Positions 1-9,138 of a stretch of 64,000 nucleotides of DNA are shown in pieces. The DNA comes from JBCCSZ01 sp039821145 (GTDB taxonomy: Bacteria > Bacteroidota > Bacteroidia > Chitinophagales > Saprospiraceae). The stretch spans positions 62,001-126,000 of the forward strand of contig JBCBOS010000025.1 in assembly GCA_039821145.1 (NCBI GenBank). Direction: 5' to 3'. Both the position numbers and the translations under genes were made by a program. Within the stretch, counting starts at the first letter, position 1. Every line of letters begins with the position of its first letter. A model generated the notes under the pieces. That model worked only from the letters and a program-made list of their open reading frames with translations. It had not been told where the DNA came from and searched no databases.

Positions 1-375
1 GGTTGTTACACGTCTAAGGCCTCGCAAGGATAATGAAGTTTTGAGGATTCCCGAAATCTATGGATCAAGGCTCTCCCGACAAGGTGACTAAAATGCCAAA
101 ATCGGTGACGTATTTTCAATTCAATCCCCTCAGTCAGCTTTGGATGCACTATGTTAAAATACTTTTCTCTTATGTCTACCATATTTATGGTTCCTTCTTC
201 CTCCTTTGACCTTGTTTTGTCCTTTTTTCTGAAACGAGAAACTGAAGGTGCCATCCTCCCCCACTGCTCCGGCAAAAAATGCAACTGAAAAGCAAGACCA
301 TTGGACAAAAAAATCCGGAAGCAAGCCGATCAGCCTGCCTCCGGATGTTGTGGAGCAAAGAAAGAAAAGAATTGA
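1..375. other. Left-edge stretch without a supported gene
   Basis: Apart from the minus-strand terminator at 307-346 I see no feature. A minus-strand open frame (6-308) begins only with TTG, shows no recognisable domain and would end next to the window edge, so I do not call it. Confidence 0.5.
307..346 (-). terminator. Rho-independent terminator of the 1579-aa T9SS protein gene
   Basis: On the minus strand a stem of about 14 pairs (arms 333-346 and 313-326, two G-T pairs, six-base loop) is followed by a run of seven T. It lies 30 bp past the stop codon of the gene at 376-5115, a textbook intrinsic terminator for that gene. Confidence 0.85.
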
Positions 376-3300
376 TTACCGCTCCAATAGTATCATCTTC
401 TTGGTCAGGCTCTTTCCTGACGTCTCCAAGGTGTAGTAGTAAATGCCACTCGATGGCAAATCAGATGAGTTGACATTCCACTGGTTGTAGCCCTTGGCAA
501 AGTCTCCTTCCAGGCGGTCCATCAAACGTCCGTTGACATCGTATAAGCTGATGATGGCCTCTCCCCCATTTGGCAGTACAAAACCGATCACCGTTTCGTC
601 GCGGAATGGGTTCGGGATGTTTTGCAACAACTGCATGTCTTCCAATTGGTCAGAAGTGAATTGCAATTGTACATCCAACAGGCTCAACTCTCCATCCTGC
701 GATCCCTTCTCATAGGCTTCTGCAGGGGTAAAGTCAGAGGTAATGTCCAGAACATCAGACAGTTGTACACTCTGCTTGGCTTTCACCACCAGGCGGAATG
801 CCTCTTCTGGCATTTCCAGTGCTTCTCCTGTCAATGGCGCATTCCAGGTGCTGGTGATCACGCCCTCGTCCATGTGAGTGGTACCAAAGTATCCTTCGGC
901 AGTCATTCCTGGCAAATTGGGCTGGATCTCCAATACTTCCAGAGCCGCGGGGTCAAACCCAAGCGTAAACTGATAGGCCAGAATCTGGTCCAGCTGGTCC
1001 GAGCGGAAGCTCAAAGTGTAGCTTTCACCCGCCTGTAGTTTTTGGTCTGCCATGCGGAAGCCAAATTGCCCAACAGCCGTGCGCTCCTCGCTGCCAACTG
1101 CTTGGTTGGGTCGTGCATTTCCAGTCACATCTCCTGTCTTGATGGCCACAAAATCAGCGCGCATATTCAACTGCAAATCGTTGATGCTGTAGAATTCTGG
1201 GAAACTCTGGTCAAACGGATTGCTGCTTTGGAAGACATAATCCGCTGGGATGAATCGCCAGGACGTATTGTTGCTAAATTCTGTCGAAATGAACAGGATC
1301 AACCTGCGAATGTCCACCATGTCGAGCGCCGTCAAACTGCCCGAAGCATTGGCATCCGCTGCAATGATCTTGTAGGGCGAATCCAACTCCTCAAGGCCGA
1401 GGATGTGCTTGCTGATCAACACCAAATCATAGGTGGAAACACCGTTGAGTGGGTTGATGTCTTTTGCAGGACGCACTCGATAGTTGTTGTTGACAGGAAG
1501 GTCGCGGAAGCGGAAGAATCCATCTGTGCCGGTCATTTCCTCTTCGCTCATGTATCCTTCCAACTGTACGGCCACCTCGTCGATGTTTTGGCCAGTCTCA
1601 TCTTCCACTGCTCCACTGATGGTGGCAGTAGTCTGGGCGCCACAATCGTTCAGCAACAGTCCCACCAGACAAGTGGCGTAGTTGCCTGCCTCGTCAAAGA
1701 CATAGATGGTGATCTCTTCTGGTACACCCGTGACGTCGCTGCAGGTCCGTCTGAGAGAGGTGTCATTTGGATCGTCGGAGAAAGCATAGCGAAGATTGGA
1801 CTCGGCCGTGCAATTGTCCTTGCTGTCCTGGTTGAAATCACTGGCCCAAATGTCGACAAAGCCTCCTGCTTCGATCGGCATCGGAATGGTGCTCACCCCT
1901 GGCAGACAATAAGGCGTTGGCGGCTTGCAATCGTCGATCTGCAAAATGTATTCACAAAGGTTGGCATTTCCACAGCCGTCTTCTGCCGCCCAAAGGATGC
2001 GGTGGGTACCCACAGGATAGAATCCGGTGATGGCGTAGTCGGGCGCCGCAAAACGACGGACAGGCAAGCCATTTGGATTGGGGAATGGATAAATCTGGCC
2101 GTAGTTGTCGCTGAATCCAAGCTCATCGTAGGTGCCATCATTGAAGTAGTCAAACTTGTAGTCGATCCGCAAGTCTTCCAACTTGGTACAATCGTCGCTG
2201 ATGTCCGGTGCAATGGTCACCTCACCCACACACTGTGGAGCGGATGGGTTGTTGGGATTGCCAAAGCCACAGACAGTCTGGCTGCAATTTTCAAATACGG
2301 GCCCTTCCAAATTCTGCAACTTGATCACCTGCTCCCACTCCCAACGGAATGGCATCAGACCTGCATCAAAGCGGCACCAGTCGATGACTTCCCAGGTGCG
2401 GAATATCTTCACACAAGAACTGTCGATGAAAGTAAAGACCCGATCCTCAAAGCTGGTGGCAATCAGGCTGCAATTGTCATCGGCAAAGCGAGGACGGCGG
2501 TTCTGATCCAGCAAGATGTCCAGGTTTTCTGGAAGGAAGACCTCATCAATGGGTCCTTGACAGCGGTTCAGTTCAATGTCGCAAGGCCACTCGATCAATT
2601 TGATGAGGAAAGAGCCACCGATAAAATCGCAAGTTCCCACATCTCCAGCTGTTCTTCTCCAGCAAGTCGTGGGTACGTAAAATTCGCGGCAGTTGATGAT
2701 GGTAATTCTCTGCGTGGCAATGTTGCTCCAATTGCCCTGCGCATCAGCGGCCTGCCAACGACGGACAATCGTTCCAGTTCCACATTCCAAATCGGGAATG
2801 ATCGTCTGCTCCAAGTCGACATCGCAATTGTCCAAAGCATATCCATCAATTCCCCAGAAGATGTCGTACTGATTGTCGTAACATGGGTCACTGGATGGAT
2901 TGGCAGGAGCAAACTGAGAAAAGCGTGGGTGCGCCTGGCAAACCCGGTCGCGAATGACAATGGAGTCCCGATCGGCTACATCTGAAGAACCAGCCACTAC
3001 CTTTCCAAAGACAGCATCCAATTCATCTGTGTAATCATTGGGATTGTCGGGATCGAATTCAAACCAGAAATCACAAGTCACCACGACATCTGGTGGAGCG
3101 ACCACATAGGGAGCCAATTTTTCTTGTACCTCTACCTCGACCATGCAATCGCTGAAGTGCCCATACAATGGACCAGCGCCACTGTTGGGGAATGGCCAAT
3201 CGATGGAAGACATGGCCTCTGCGATGACACCAGTGTAGTCACTTGGATCTTTGTGTGGATTGACCTGATACCAAGGAGCAAATCGAGGGTCAGAAGCAGG

Positions 3301-5115
3301 AAATACATTGCGGAATTCATATGGTGTTGGATCTACATCGAAGACGCGGAAAACCACCATAACGGGTTCGCCAACATCTTCACAACAGACCTTGATGAAA
3401 TCATCGAAATAAGCTTGGCTGCCGCGATAGGCAGAGTTGGAGATCAAGCTTCCCACTGTGGATGGGACGACATTGGGTGGGAAGGGGCGCACATCGTCGT
3501 CGCCATTGGCTCCACTGCAATCAATGGCCTCATAATCTCCGGCAATCACCGACTCGCCTGGCTTTCCGTTGCCATTGGAATCGAGTTCGTCCATCCGCAG
3601 GGCCTTGAACCAAATGCGGTCGGAGCAAGAGTCGAAAGACCCATCGTCGAAGGTGCGAGCAAGAACCTTGGAAGTTCCCAAGTTGTCATCTGTATCTTGC
3701 GTAGTGGTAGTAAGGGTGACAACTGTATTGCGGTCACAAACAACCACAGGCGGGGCATCATCTACCACTGTCAATTGCAGGGTTTCTTCACTTTCGTTGC
3801 CACAGCAGTCTTCAGCTGTATAAGTGACATCGTAGACACCAGGAGCCAAATCCTTGATGATGTAACCGCCAAACTGAAAGCGGACATCTCCTCCTGATGC
3901 GGTCACTGTATAGGTCAATGGATCACTACCACAATTGTCTGACAACCAAACGTTTGGCACCCGGAAATCAGCGGCACAACGCCAGACATCCGTACTGATG
4001 GTCACGTCTTGAACGTCGGAAATCACTGGTCCCTCGTTGTCTTCTACTTTGATGACCTGATTGAAGTTTTCAACCTGGCCAGTACACCAATCGTGCAAGG
4101 ACCAACGGCGAATGATCTTGTAGCAGCCTTCGCTGTCGCCAGAAGAACAGATGTTGATGCGTGTGTCTTCAAAAACGGCGCGAATGTCTCCACACTCACT
4201 TCCACTTGGCACGCCTGTTCCTGTACAGCGAACCTGGTCGTTGCAAGGATACAGATCATCGAAAGGAGATGGATTGCCTGCAAATGGCTCTCCGGCGGGG
4301 ATGACATTCCAGCCAATGGGTTGGTTGCCACAAGTGGGCCGAGGACCATCCGGACAGCGATCTTCACAGTTGAGGGCCGGAGCATCAACGCCATCCAAAT
4401 CTTGTGGGCGGATGACATCGCTCAGAGTGATGCGACGCAAATTGATGGTTTCGTCGCAAGTGGCGACATTGCCGCTGGGATCGGTCACTCGCCAGCTGCG
4501 GGTAATGACCCGACTGATGGTTGCACAGCGGTTGTTTTGCTCGCGATCGGTATAGGTCAAAATGACGAGGTCGCAAGGATCAAAGTTGCGAACGGTGTAA
4601 TTGTTGGTGCCCCGCTGGCCTGGTGTCTGGAAGACATCTGCGAAGGAAGGAACGGGAAAGCCCAGTGCCTCCGGTGATGTATCCGAATCGCATCTCGCAT
4701 CGCGGGTGCTGCAGGTCAGATCGGGAATGTTTTTGTCTTCTACCAGGATGGATCCCCAGCAGCTTTGGCCACTGGCTTGATCGGTCACCATCACGTTGAG
4801 TCGCAGCCCTACTTCCGAAGGTCCAACAAAAGGACTGTTGGGCAACGGTTGGTTGTTGGGGCCCATGACGGTCACCGTAAAGGGACCAACGCAGGGAAAC
4901 CCGGGGCCATATTGGCCTTCGAGTATCTGATCGGGTGTAATTTCAGCTGTGCAATCGGTATTGGTCACCGTGACATTGATGTTAAAATTACAAGCCATGA
5001 CACATTGGGCCTGAACGCTGGAGGCATTGGCCCAAAGACAAATCATCCAAATGAGGACGGTCCATCTCGAAAGGTGGAAAAAATTCTTTTGCGGGTAAAT
5101 TTTCAACATTTCCAT
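376..5115 (-). CDS. Large secreted multidomain protein with dockerin/cohesin-like parts and T9SS sorting domain
   Basis: This 1579-aa protein starts with a signal peptide (residues about 15-37, ending ASSVQA). The next roughly 1150 residues are Cys/Asp-rich, with recurring HYR/Ig-like segments such as GVYDVTYTAEDCCGN and GTHRILWAAEDGCGNAN. A carboxypeptidase-regulatory-like domain (about 1155-1210) leads into a dockerin type I-like pair of Ca-binding loops (about 1213-1270; DINPLNGVSTYDL and DANASGSLTALDM). A cohesin-like beta domain follows (about 1345-1475; AYQFTLGFDPAALEVLEI). The last 80 residues are a type A T9SS sorting domain, with NIPNPF at its start and SSGIYYYTLETSGKSLTKKM near the end. 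Such proteins are exported through the outer membrane and usually anchored or released after cleavage of the tail. The ligand is unknown; a structural or adhesive role is inference. A second ATG lies two codons downstream. Confidence 0.88.
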   Translation of the reverse strand: MEMLKIYPQKNFFHLSRWTVLIWMICLWANASSVQAQCVMACNFNINVTVTNTDCTAEITPDQILEGQYGPGFPCVGPFTVTVMGPNNQPLPNSPFVGPSEVGLRLNVMVTDQASGQSCWGSILVEDKNIPDLTCSTRDARCDSDTSPEALGFPVPSFADVFQTPGQRGTNNYTVRNFDPCDLVILTYTDREQNNRCATISRVITRSWRVTDPSGNVATCDETINLRRITLSDVIRPQDLDGVDAPALNCEDRCPDGPRPTCGNQPIGWNVIPAGEPFAGNPSPFDDLYPCNDQVRCTGTGVPSGSECGDIRAVFEDTRINICSSGDSEGCYKIIRRWSLHDWCTGQVENFNQVIKVEDNEGPVISDVQDVTISTDVWRCAADFRVPNVWLSDNCGSDPLTYTVTASGGDVRFQFGGYIIKDLAPGVYDVTYTAEDCCGNESEETLQLTVVDDAPPVVVCDRNTVVTLTTTTQDTDDNLGTSKVLARTFDDGSFDSCSDRIWFKALRMDELDSNGNGKPGESVIAGDYEAIDCSGANGDDDVRPFPPNVVPSTVGSLISNSAYRGSQAYFDDFIKVCCEDVGEPVMVVFRVFDVDPTPYEFRNVFPASDPRFAPWYQVNPHKDPSDYTGVIAEAMSSIDWPFPNSGAGPLYGHFSDCMVEVEVQEKLAPYVVAPPDVVVTCDFWFEFDPDNPNDYTDELDAVFGKVVAGSSDVADRDSIVIRDRVCQAHPRFSQFAPANPSSDPCYDNQYDIFWGIDGYALDNCDVDLEQTIIPDLECGTGTIVRRWQAADAQGNWSNIATQRITIINCREFYVPTTCWRRTAGDVGTCDFIGGSFLIKLIEWPCDIELNRCQGPIDEVFLPENLDILLDQNRRPRFADDNCSLIATSFEDRVFTFIDSSCVKIFRTWEVIDWCRFDAGLMPFRWEWEQVIKLQNLEGPVFENCSQTVCGFGNPNNPSAPQCVGEVTIAPDISDDCTKLEDLRIDYKFDYFNDGTYDELGFSDNYGQIYPFPNPNGLPVRRFAAPDYAITGFYPVGTHRILWAAEDGCGNANLCEYILQIDDCKPPTPYCLPGVSTIPMPIEAGGFVDIWASDFNQDSKDNCTAESNLRYAFSDDPNDTSLRRTCSDVTGVPEEITIYVFDEAGNYATCLVGLLLNDCGAQTTATISGAVEDETGQNIDEVAVQLEGYMSEEEMTGTDGFFRFRDLPVNNNYRVRPAKDINPLNGVSTYDLVLISKHILGLEELDSPYKIIAADANASGSLTALDMVDIRRLILFISTEFSNNTSWRFIPADYVFQSSNPFDQSFPEFYSINDLQLNMRADFVAIKTGDVTGNARPNQAVGSEERTAVGQFGFRMADQKLQAGESYTLSFRSDQLDQILAYQFTLGFDPAALEVLEIQPNLPGMTAEGYFGTTHMDEGVITSTWNAPLTGEALEMPEEAFRLVVKAKQSVQLSDVLDITSDFTPAEAYEKGSQDGELSLLDVQLQFTSDQLEDMQLLQNIPNPFRDETVIGFVLPNGGEAIISLYDVNGRLMDRLEGDFAKGYNQWNVNSSDLPSSGIYYYTLETSGKSLTKKMILLER

Positions 5116-5687
5116 GGGATGAGTTACATAATGCTACTTGCGGCATGCGAATGAAGTGATGTACCACAAGTGGGTTTACAAAATTCCTATCAATCAAAAG
5201 TGCCTGGACAAACTTGCATGCTGGGTAAACTATTCAATCGAATTGAGCGAGGCGACTGAAGAATTTTTCCAGGCTTGCTACTTGGTCGTCAGGCATTCTC
5301 ATCCAAACGTTGCAGCGAATGGAGTCGAACAACTTGAGCAGATCATCAAATTGGACGTGCCAATCAGTTGAGTACCTACTTGCCATTGCAATGGATCGCA
5401 CGGATAAAAGGAAATCGATTGTTCCGCAGTTTTATCAATGCTGTTGTTGCAAACGATGGAAAATTACTGGTGTGACATCCCATCGAAAGCAGAGAACGTA
5501 TCAGTCGGGTTCTTGTGATTAGGTCAAACCACAGATTCAATGCTTTTAACCAAGCGGTCGTAAAATCGGTTGATGGGAATGTTTATCGAAGTGAATGGGC
5601 CCTGATTGGACCTTTCCCTACAAAAATAAGAGTTATCTACGCTTTTTGCATACCCTACAAAGGGTATTTCTCTGCGAGCAACTGTCT
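5116..5687. other. Intergenic region of about 570 bp
   Basis: It lies between a gene start on the right-hand side of the 1579-aa protein and the 3' end of the DoxX-like gene. Short open frames here are unconvincing. The only structure I see is the perfect inverted repeat at 5650-5667. Confidence 0.5.
5650..5667. repeat. Perfect inverted repeat 3' of the DoxX-like gene
   Basis: ATACCCT and AGGGTAT pair around a four-base loop, 21 bp past the DoxX-like stop codon. There is no T-run after it on the minus strand, so it is at best a weak terminator or an RNA-stabilising hairpin. Confidence 0.5.
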
Positions 5688-6113
5688 TCAAATGATCTTT
5701 TTGGGCACTTTAGTCGTGGCAAAGAGCCGCCGGACGCTGTAGCGACCACTTCCATTGACAAAGATCATGAGCAGTCCCCCCGTAATGGCAATGTTTTTCA
5801 TAAACATGATGGCTTCCAGGCGGCGGGCATCCGGTGGATCATTCCACCAAGAGTGTACAATGAAGGTGACGGGGACCCAATACAACAGCAAGAGGATGGC
5901 TCCGAAGTTGGACCGATAGCCAATCAACACCAAGACGCCTCCCAGAATCAGTACGAAAATGCCTCCAAGCAAGAGCATGTCCTGGTTCCAGGTGAGTCCA
6001 TAAGCAGTCATTTTCTCTTTGGTGGGCTTGAAAAAGGCGATGGAATCGTAAGCTTCGTACAAAAATATAAAGGCGATCAGTATGCGTGCAATTAGGTCTA
6101 CGATGTCTTTCAT
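5688..6113 (-). CDS. DoxX-like integral membrane protein
   Basis: The protein has 141 aa and four hydrophobic segments (roughly residues 7-22, 48-65, 69-88 and 105-122). The pattern matches the DoxX/DoxD-like family, small inner-membrane proteins of uncertain redox function. Features visible here are the N-terminal IARILIAFIFLYEAYDS and the central YRSNFGAILLLLYWVPVTF followed by NDPPDARRLEAIMFMKNIAI, typical of the family's Trp/Asn-rich loop. I place the start at ATG 6113, because the in-frame codon five residues upstream is TTG. The gene lies downstream of the COG2509 gene on the same strand, 66 bp away, and may be cotranscribed with it. The precise role is unknown. Confidence 0.82.
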   Translation of the reverse strand: MKDIVDLIARILIAFIFLYEAYDSIAFFKPTKEKMTAYGLTWNQDMLLLGGIFVLILGGVLVLIGYRSNFGAILLLLYWVPVTFIVHSWWNDPPDARRLEAIMFMKNIAITGGLLMIFVNGSGRYSVRRLFATTKVPKKII

Positions 6114-6179
6114 AAGCAGTTGTAACAATTTGGCCTGCCAAAATAGGAATAATAGCTGAGACCCTCTTGTTCGGACTTG

Positions 6180-7739
6180 TTAAGAACCCAAAAATACAGC
6201 CACTGCCCGGGCAACATTCTGTCCATCCATGGCAGCCGAGATGATTCCTCCGGCAAAGCCAGCTCCTTCTCCGCAGGGAAAGAGTCCCACCGCATCCTCA
6301 TGCATCAAGCTATCTGCCTGCCGGGGAATGCGCAGCGGTGAACTCGTGCGGCTCTCCGTTCCGATGACATTGGCATCTTCTGTGAAATAGCCTTTCATCT
6401 TGCGCCCAAACTGCTGAACTCCTTCTTGCAGCCGCTCGTAGATGAAGTTGGGCAACAATTCGTGCAAGGGCGCCGGGTACAGTCCGGGAATGTAGGAAGT
6501 ATCTGGCAGGGAATCCGACACGCGCCGCTTGACAAAATCTGTCAGCCGCTGAGCCGGCGCTTTTTGGGAGCCATCGCCATAATTGAACAGCTTTTGCTCG
6601 ACCGACCGCTGAAAGGCCAATCCCATAAATATGGGGTCTGTTCCTTGTGCCTGCGGCAAATCCTCCATCTCCACAGCGACCACCGTACCAGAGTTGGCGT
6701 ATGGGCTGTCCCGGCGCGACAAGGACATGCCATTGACCACAATTTCTCCCGGGGCCGTCGCTGCAGGGACCACCAGTCCACCCGGACACATGCAAAAGGA
6801 GAAGACTCCGCGCCCTCCCACCTGGCAAGCCAGTCGATAACTGGAGGCGGGCAAGGCCTCTTCCCGAGGCGATTGGCGGTATTGAATTTTGTCGATCAAG
6901 GGTTGTGGATGCTCAATTCGCACGCCCAAAGCAAATGGTTTGGCCTCCAGCCGCAAACCTCGCCTGTGCAACAGCTCGTAGATGTCTCTGGCCGAGTGTC
7001 CGGTGGCCAAAACGGTGGCCTTGGCCCGGAACTCCTTCTCGCCATTGACAACAACGCCCAGGATGTGCCCTTGGTGAAGGATCAAATCTGTTACCTTGGA
7101 ATCAAAATGAATTTCCCCACCATAGTGCAAGATGCTCTGGCGAATGTTGGCCACGACCTTGGGCAGTTTGTTGGAACCGATGTGTGGGTGGGCATCGATG
7201 AGAATGTCGGGATTGGTCCCGTGTTCGACCAACAGTTGCAGAGATTTTTGGATGTTGCCCCGCTTGTGTGATCGGGTGTAGAGCTTCCCGTCGGAATACG
7301 TGCCAGCCCCTCCTTCACCAAAACAGTAGTTGGAGTTGGGATTGACTTCACCAAACTGTTGGACGGCCCGCAAATCCCGGCGGCGACTTCGCACATCCTT
7401 TCCCCTGTCGATCACAATGGGCCGCAGTCCGCGTTCGATGAGTTCCAAGGCGCAGAAGTAACCAGCAGGACCTGCACCAATGACCAGCACGGACGGAGCC
7501 TGGGAAACATCCTGGAAGGCCTCCAACAAGGCCGGTTCAGCTGTGCGGTCTTCTCCACAGTACAGTTTGACTCGGAGTTGAATCATGGGGCGAGCCCGCG
7601 CATCGACGGACCGACGCAAAATTTCGAAGTCTGTCAACTCGGAAGGCTGAATTCTCGCCTTGCGGATCAATCGCTTGCGAAGCAGTTCCGGCTGCGAGGC
7701 CTCCGATGGCAATACTTTTAGCTCGATGGTTCGTATCAT
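6180..7739 (-). CDS. FAD-dependent protein of the COG2509 family
   Basis: The 519-aa product is a predicted cytoplasmic flavoprotein. After an N-terminal alpha/beta region (about 1-80) that is typical of this family, a Rossmann dinucleotide site reads VLVIGAGPAGYF at residues 84-95. It is followed by VIDRGKDVRSRRRD and the family signature FGEGGAGTYSDGKLYTR. A second nucleotide-binding element, ATVLATGHSARDI, and a C-terminal FPCGEGAGFAGGI segment complete the FAD fold. The length matches the family. The substrate of COG2509 proteins is not established, so I give no reaction. The start is ATG 7739; the frame extends further upstream only into sequence without family resemblance. A TACTTTTG -7-like element lies 26 bp upstream. 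Confidence 0.88.
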   Translation of the reverse strand: MIRTIELKVLPSEASQPELLRKRLIRKARIQPSELTDFEILRRSVDARARPMIQLRVKLYCGEDRTAEPALLEAFQDVSQAPSVLVIGAGPAGYFCALELIERGLRPIVIDRGKDVRSRRRDLRAVQQFGEVNPNSNYCFGEGGAGTYSDGKLYTRSHKRGNIQKSLQLLVEHGTNPDILIDAHPHIGSNKLPKVVANIRQSILHYGGEIHFDSKVTDLILHQGHILGVVVNGEKEFRAKATVLATGHSARDIYELLHRRGLRLEAKPFALGVRIEHPQPLIDKIQYRQSPREEALPASSYRLACQVGGRGVFSFCMCPGGLVVPAATAPGEIVVNGMSLSRRDSPYANSGTVVAVEMEDLPQAQGTDPIFMGLAFQRSVEQKLFNYGDGSQKAPAQRLTDFVKRRVSDSLPDTSYIPGLYPAPLHELLPNFIYERLQEGVQQFGRKMKGYFTEDANVIGTESRTSSPLRIPRQADSLMHEDAVGLFPCGEGAGFAGGIISAAMDGQNVARAVAVFLGS

Positions 7740-7764
7740 GGCACAATCATTCGAATCAGCGGGG

Positions 7765-7772
7765 CAAAAGTA
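7765..7772 (-). promoter_or_regulatory. Candidate -7 element for the COG2509 gene
   Basis: Minus-strand TACTTTTG matches the Bacteroidota -7 consensus TAnnTTTG, 26 bp before the ATG. No clear TTTG sits at the expected -33 distance. Confidence 0.35.
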
Positions 7773-7868
7773 CGAAAGAAGTCTCGCAATTCGAGCCCAA
7801 ACAGCACAAGTCTGGCCACTTTTGGCAGCAGCCGTCACAAAGAAAGAACAACGATGGAGTGGAAGTAC

Positions 7869-8312
7869 TTACTGCCCAGAAGCAGTTGCTTCGTCCTCTT
7901 TGATGGGTCTGGTGAATCGATGCTCCCCATCTGGCTCGAAGTCGTCGGGGATGAAGATGCGAATTTTCACAAATTCATAGCACTCACCTCCCTTGGAGCG
8001 GATGGGTCTGCGTTCGCTGTCTTTGGAAGTGATTTGGAAGGTCTTTTCATCTGCCAAGCCCTCCATTTCGTAGCGTCCTGCCTCGATGAAGTGTTTGAAG
8101 ATGGCCGGCGTCGCATCAAAGATTTCGACGATGGTCTCTGTCAGAATGGTATTGCCTGCCCACTTTTCGATTTGGTACTCCCCTTCTAGATCGAGTTGCA
8201 GATTGGCGAATCCCTCCAGTTCAAAATTTTGATGAAGTGTTTTGGAAAGTTGAGCAGAAGCGCTGGAAAACAGCAACAGGCTGAGCCCCAGGATCAGAAA
8301 TGCCTTGTTCAT
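7869..8312 (-). CDS. Small secreted protein, paralogue of the adjacent gene
   Basis: The 147-aa product has a clear signal peptide (residues 1-21, ending SSASA). I chose ATG 8312 because it gives a proper signal peptide, whereas the longer frame does not. The mature part is similar to the protein encoded at 8500-8952. Shared features are FELEGFANLQLDLEGEYQIEKW against FNLKGQQLVVLNLEGDVQVQEW, and the later HFIEAGRYEMEG against SLVQAGRYHLRS. The repeated LDLEG-xx-xxxW pattern resembles bacterial beta-helix adhesin-like domains (head-GIN/DUF4097 type), but the match is too short to assign one. It should act in the periplasm or at the surface. Function is unknown. The last 40 residues are acidic and charged, differing from the neighbour. 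Confidence 0.78.
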   Translation of the reverse strand: MNKAFLILGLSLLLFSSASAQLSKTLHQNFELEGFANLQLDLEGEYQIEKWAGNTILTETIVEIFDATPAIFKHFIEAGRYEMEGLADEKTFQITSKDSERRPIRSKGGECYEFVKIRIFIPDDFEPDGEHRFTRPIKEDEATASGQ

Positions 8313-8439
8313 TAGTTTTGTCTTTGTCGTCAGAAAATGCGGAAGGGAGGATGGGGGAATCATCAGCAATGTAGTGTTTTTTTGTCACAGAAGCACTTTT
8401 GGCTGTCCATACAAGGGTAGAAATGGCCAAAAATACGCT

Positions 8440-8473
8440 AAAAAGGGTATAACGCCATGTCGGCATTATACCC
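8440..8473 (-). terminator. Rho-independent terminator between the two paralogues
   Basis: On the minus strand a 12-pair stem (arms 8462-8473 and 8445-8456, one G-T pair, five-base loop) runs into five T. It lies about 26 bp past the stop of the gene at 8500-8952. The two paralogues are therefore probably transcribed separately. Confidence 0.75.
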
Positions 8474-8499
8474 TTCAAACGCTTTAACAAACACTATTG

Positions 8500-8952
8500 T
8501 TATAAAGAAGATGGCATTTTGGTGCCCAGCTCTGCGTTGCTGGTAGAGGCCTCATCGGCCATTTTGACCAAGACGTTGCGAGGGGCATAGACGGTATATG
8601 TAATTTTTTCGTTCAGTTTTTGGCCTCTGATCTTGACCTCTTTTTCAAGGCCGGGAGCGTACACCAGGTAGGAATCTTCCTCTACCTTGGAGCGCAAGTG
8701 ATAGCGTCCTGCCTGGACCAGAGATTTCAGAGTAGTGGTGTGGACATTGGGAATGGAAATCCCCATTTGTATGCGCATGATGTCGTTGTTCCACTCCTGC
8801 ACTTGGACATCTCCCTCCAAGTTGAGCACAACGAGCTGTTGGCCTTTCAGGTTGAAGGATTTGACCAGTGTTTTCTCGGCTACCTGCGCGAAAGCGGTTT
8901 GAGAAATCAGGGCAATTAGGATCGCGGTAAAGAGTGTTTTGAAGGACTTCAT
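8500..8952 (-). CDS. Small secreted protein, paralogue of the gene at 7869-8312
   Basis: The 150-aa product has a typical signal peptide (MKSFKTLFTAILIALISQ, cut after AFA). The mature chain is rich in beta-type alternation: LVVLNLEGDVQVQEWNNDIM, then AGRYHLRSKVEEDSYLVYAP and ITYTVYAPRNVLVKM. This last part, a phrase like 'YTVYAPRNVLV', is characteristic of DUF4097/head-GIN adhesin-like proteins, whose strands repeat such lines, but here only one or two turns would be present. It is about 35% similar to the downstream protein by eye, so the pair arose by tandem duplication. A strong terminator separates them. It is probably periplasmic or surface exposed; its role is unknown. Confidence 0.8.
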   Translation of the reverse strand: MKSFKTLFTAILIALISQTAFAQVAEKTLVKSFNLKGQQLVVLNLEGDVQVQEWNNDIMRIQMGISIPNVHTTTLKSLVQAGRYHLRSKVEEDSYLVYAPGLEKEVKIRGQKLNEKITYTVYAPRNVLVKMADEASTSNAELGTKMPSSL

Positions 8953-9138
8953 AATAACCTCCTTTTTATTTTGGGATTTATCAATAAGGTAAACTTTTCT
9001 TCTGCAAAAGTCAAGAAAAGCGTTAAAAAAGTGTTAATTCTCAAAAAATCATTTACTTTTCGTTGGAATCAACACCAGTTTTTCATTTGTAGTTCCTCTA
9101 TCTTGGTTTTGTCGTCGATTTGACAGATCATCCGACGA

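Noticed and set aside
6..308. 100-codon minus-strand frame at the left edge
   Set aside because: It starts only with TTG and has no recognisable domain.
1042..2985. 647-codon plus-strand open frame
   Set aside because: It is antisense to the 1579-aa T9SS protein, which has a signal peptide, known domains and a sorting tail. The plus-strand frame shows no domain and has the residue mix of a shadow frame.
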